Source: an uncultured Pelagibacteraceae bacterium (lineage in GTDB: Bacteria > Pseudomonadota > Alphaproteobacteria > Pelagibacterales > Pelagibacteraceae). From it: a DNA stretch of 64,000 nucleotides. Of the stretch, positions 62,879-64,000 are shown one piece after another. The stretch spans positions 1 to 64,000 of the forward strand of contig CACCGT010000001.1 in the NCBI GenBank assembly GCA_902545635.1, read 5' to 3'. The translations under genes were made by a program, and so were the position numbers. The notes beneath the pieces were generated by a model that searched no databases, was not told where the DNA came from, and saw only the letters and a list, made by a program, of their open reading frames with translations. Each line of letters starts with the position of its first letter. Positions within the stretch are counted from its first letter, which is position 1.

Positions 62879-63910
62879 TTAATTATTATTTTTTCTTCCT
62901 CCAAAAACTGTATTAATTATTTTTGTTGGATTAATAGATCCTATAATTTTATTATTGTTGTCTATTACAGCTACAGTCTTTTCTTGTGTTAATATTTTTT
63001 CTGCTACATTTTCAATTATCTCGTCTTTTGAAACTTTTAAATCGCCTATATCTTCTGTTGTTGTAGAGTCCATAACATCTGCAATTAATAAAACTTTTTC
63101 TCTTGGTACCTCCTCAGTAAATTTTCTCACATATTCAGTCGCTGGATTTAAGACAATATTTGCAGGAGTATCTAATTGTTCAATAATTCCATCTTTCATA
63201 ATTGCAATACGATCAGCAAGTTTTAGAGCTTCGTCAAAATCATGAGTAATGAACATAATTGTTTTTTGTAACTTTTCTTGGAGTCTTAAAAATTCATCTT
63301 GCATCTCTTTTCGAATTAATGGATCAAGTGCTGAAAAAGGTTCATCTAAAAACCAAATATCTGGCTCAACTGCTAATGATCTTGCAATACCTACTCTTTG
63401 TTGTTGTCCTCCAGATAATTCTCGCGGAAAGTAGTTTTCTCTTCCACCAAGACCAACTAATTTGACCATATCCATTGCTTTATTGATACTCTCATCTGTA
63501 TTAATCCCTTTAATTTGTAATGGAAAAGCTATGTTTTCCACAACTGTTTTATGAGGAAGAAGTGCAAAGCTTTGAAAAACCATTCCCATTTTGTTTCTTC
63601 TAAGATCTATCAATTCTTTATTGTTTAAATTTAATAGATCTTGACCTTCAATAAATATCTTTCCACCCGTTGCATCTGTTAATCTTGAGATACATCTTAA
63701 CAATGTAGACTTACCTGATCCTGAAAGTCCCATTACGACCAACATTTCTCCTTTTGATACCTCAAAGGAAGCATTATTTACGCCAACTATACATCCATTT
63801 TCTTGAAAAGTTTTTGCATCTACATTGCCATTCGCTTCCTTAAGCATAGTTTTAGCATTTTCACCAAATATCTTATAAACAGACTCACATTTAATTACTG
63901 GTTCAGACAT
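62879..63910 (-). CDS. ProV-type ABC ATPase (betaine/TMAO-type)
   Basis: A 343-residue ATPase. Walker A GLSGSGKST (61-69), Q-loop MGMVFQSFALLPHKTVVENI, signature ELSGGQQQRVGIARSLA, Walker B IWFLDEPFSALDP and switch His IMFITHDFDEA. The long N-terminal strand (IFGENAKTMLKEANG) is typical of ProV/OpuAA, and a short CBS-like tail (DVMDSTTTEDIGDLKV) ends it. It may also serve the orphan permease at 30964-31848, which lacks its own ATPase. Upstream of 63910 only ~90 non-coding bases are visible. Confidence 0.9.
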   Translation of the reverse strand: MSEPVIKCESVYKIFGENAKTMLKEANGNVDAKTFQENGCIVGVNNASFEVSKGEMLVVMGLSGSGKSTLLRCISRLTDATGGKIFIEGQDLLNLNNKELIDLRRNKMGMVFQSFALLPHKTVVENIAFPLQIKGINTDESINKAMDMVKLVGLGGRENYFPRELSGGQQQRVGIARSLAVEPDIWFLDEPFSALDPLIRKEMQDEFLRLQEKLQKTIMFITHDFDEALKLADRIAIMKDGIIEQLDTPANIVLNPATEYVRKFTEEVPREKVLLIADVMDSTTTEDIGDLKVSKDEIIENVAEKILTQEKTVAVIDNNNKIIGSINPTKIINTVFGGRKNNN

Positions 63911-64000
63911 AAATTATAATAAGGTTATACGAAATTAAGATAAAATAAAATCTCTTAAATTTGTTAAATTTCCTCCCTAAAAATTTTTTATAAAATAAAC

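Noticed and set aside
63911-64000. Start of a substrate-binding-protein gene beyond the ATPase
   Set aside because: The last 90 bases show no convincing coding frame; a TmoX/ProX-like gene may lie further out but cannot be seen.

Overview
The window is a very AT-rich, gene-dense stretch of an alphaproteobacterial genome, almost certainly from the SAR11 clade (Candidatus Pelagibacter or a close relative). The evidence is the base composition, median gene spacing near zero, many ATGA/TAATG junctions, and the gene content: heterotetrameric sarcosine oxidase, betaine-homocysteine methyltransferase, trimethylamine monooxygenase, several dimethylglycine-dehydrogenase-like flavoproteins and ABC importers for small osmolytes. 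No stretch longer than about 140 bases lacks a gene. I saw no rRNA, tRNA, CRISPR array, insertion sequence or prophage.

Layout. 1-3479: an edge-truncated AEC transporter, a TauD-type dioxygenase and a first DMGDH-like flavoprotein. 3529-6119: three unknown exported proteins, two with SHOCT-like segments. 6192-10164: a ferric-iron ABC importer behind a good Fur-type palindrome. 10282-12790: lysR, acuI and folE. 12871-13712: hisI and a DUF2237 gene. 13713-29767: a near-gapless run of 17 minus-strand genes running from bhmt through DMGDH, a methyltransferase, a Rieske oxygenase, a SET protein, a DddP-like M24 enzyme, a kinase/nucleotidylyltransferase pair, a crotonase-fold protein and a second DMGDH-like protein, ending in etfB, etfA and ETF-ubiquinone oxidoreductase. 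29900-33990: betaine-type binding protein and permease, a MetF-like protein and a DmdA-like GcvT-family demethylase. 34029-37966: a YIP1 protein facing an uncharacterised four-gene group (a 55-residue CxxC protein, DUF3726, a 550-residue unknown, a divergent M19 dipeptidase). 38054-41168: purEK, SRAP, GNAT and an unknown. 41173-49701: a BT1/folate-type transporter, soxGADB and fhs. 49693-57789: amidotransferase, Fe-alcohol dehydrogenase, a GH63 glucosylglycerate-type hydrolase, sugar ABC permeases and binding protein, and a GpsA-like dehydrogenase. 57902-63910: tmm, glpK and a fused ProW-type permease with its ATPase.

How it fits together. Most of the window serves import and stepwise demethylation of methylated osmolytes. 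Glycine betaine goes to dimethylglycine (Bhmt, perhaps also the Rieske enzyme), then to sarcosine (DMGDH-like proteins feeding ETF and ETF-QO), then to glycine (SoxBDAG). Methyl groups pass to tetrahydrofolate and are oxidised with MetF and Fhs for energy and C1 supply. Tmm feeds trimethylamine into the same economy. A DddP-like enzyme and AcuI suggest DMSP cleavage and acrylate detoxification. A separate block (GH63 hydrolase, ABC importer, GpsA-like protein, GlpK) looks like uptake and breakdown of a glucosylated glycerol or glycerate osmolyte.

The strongest leads for new biology are the DddP-like enzyme inside the betaine operon, the MetF plus DmdA-like pair behind a betaine transporter, the glucosyl-osmolyte block, and the uncharacterised dipeptidase/550-residue/DUF3726/CxxC group.
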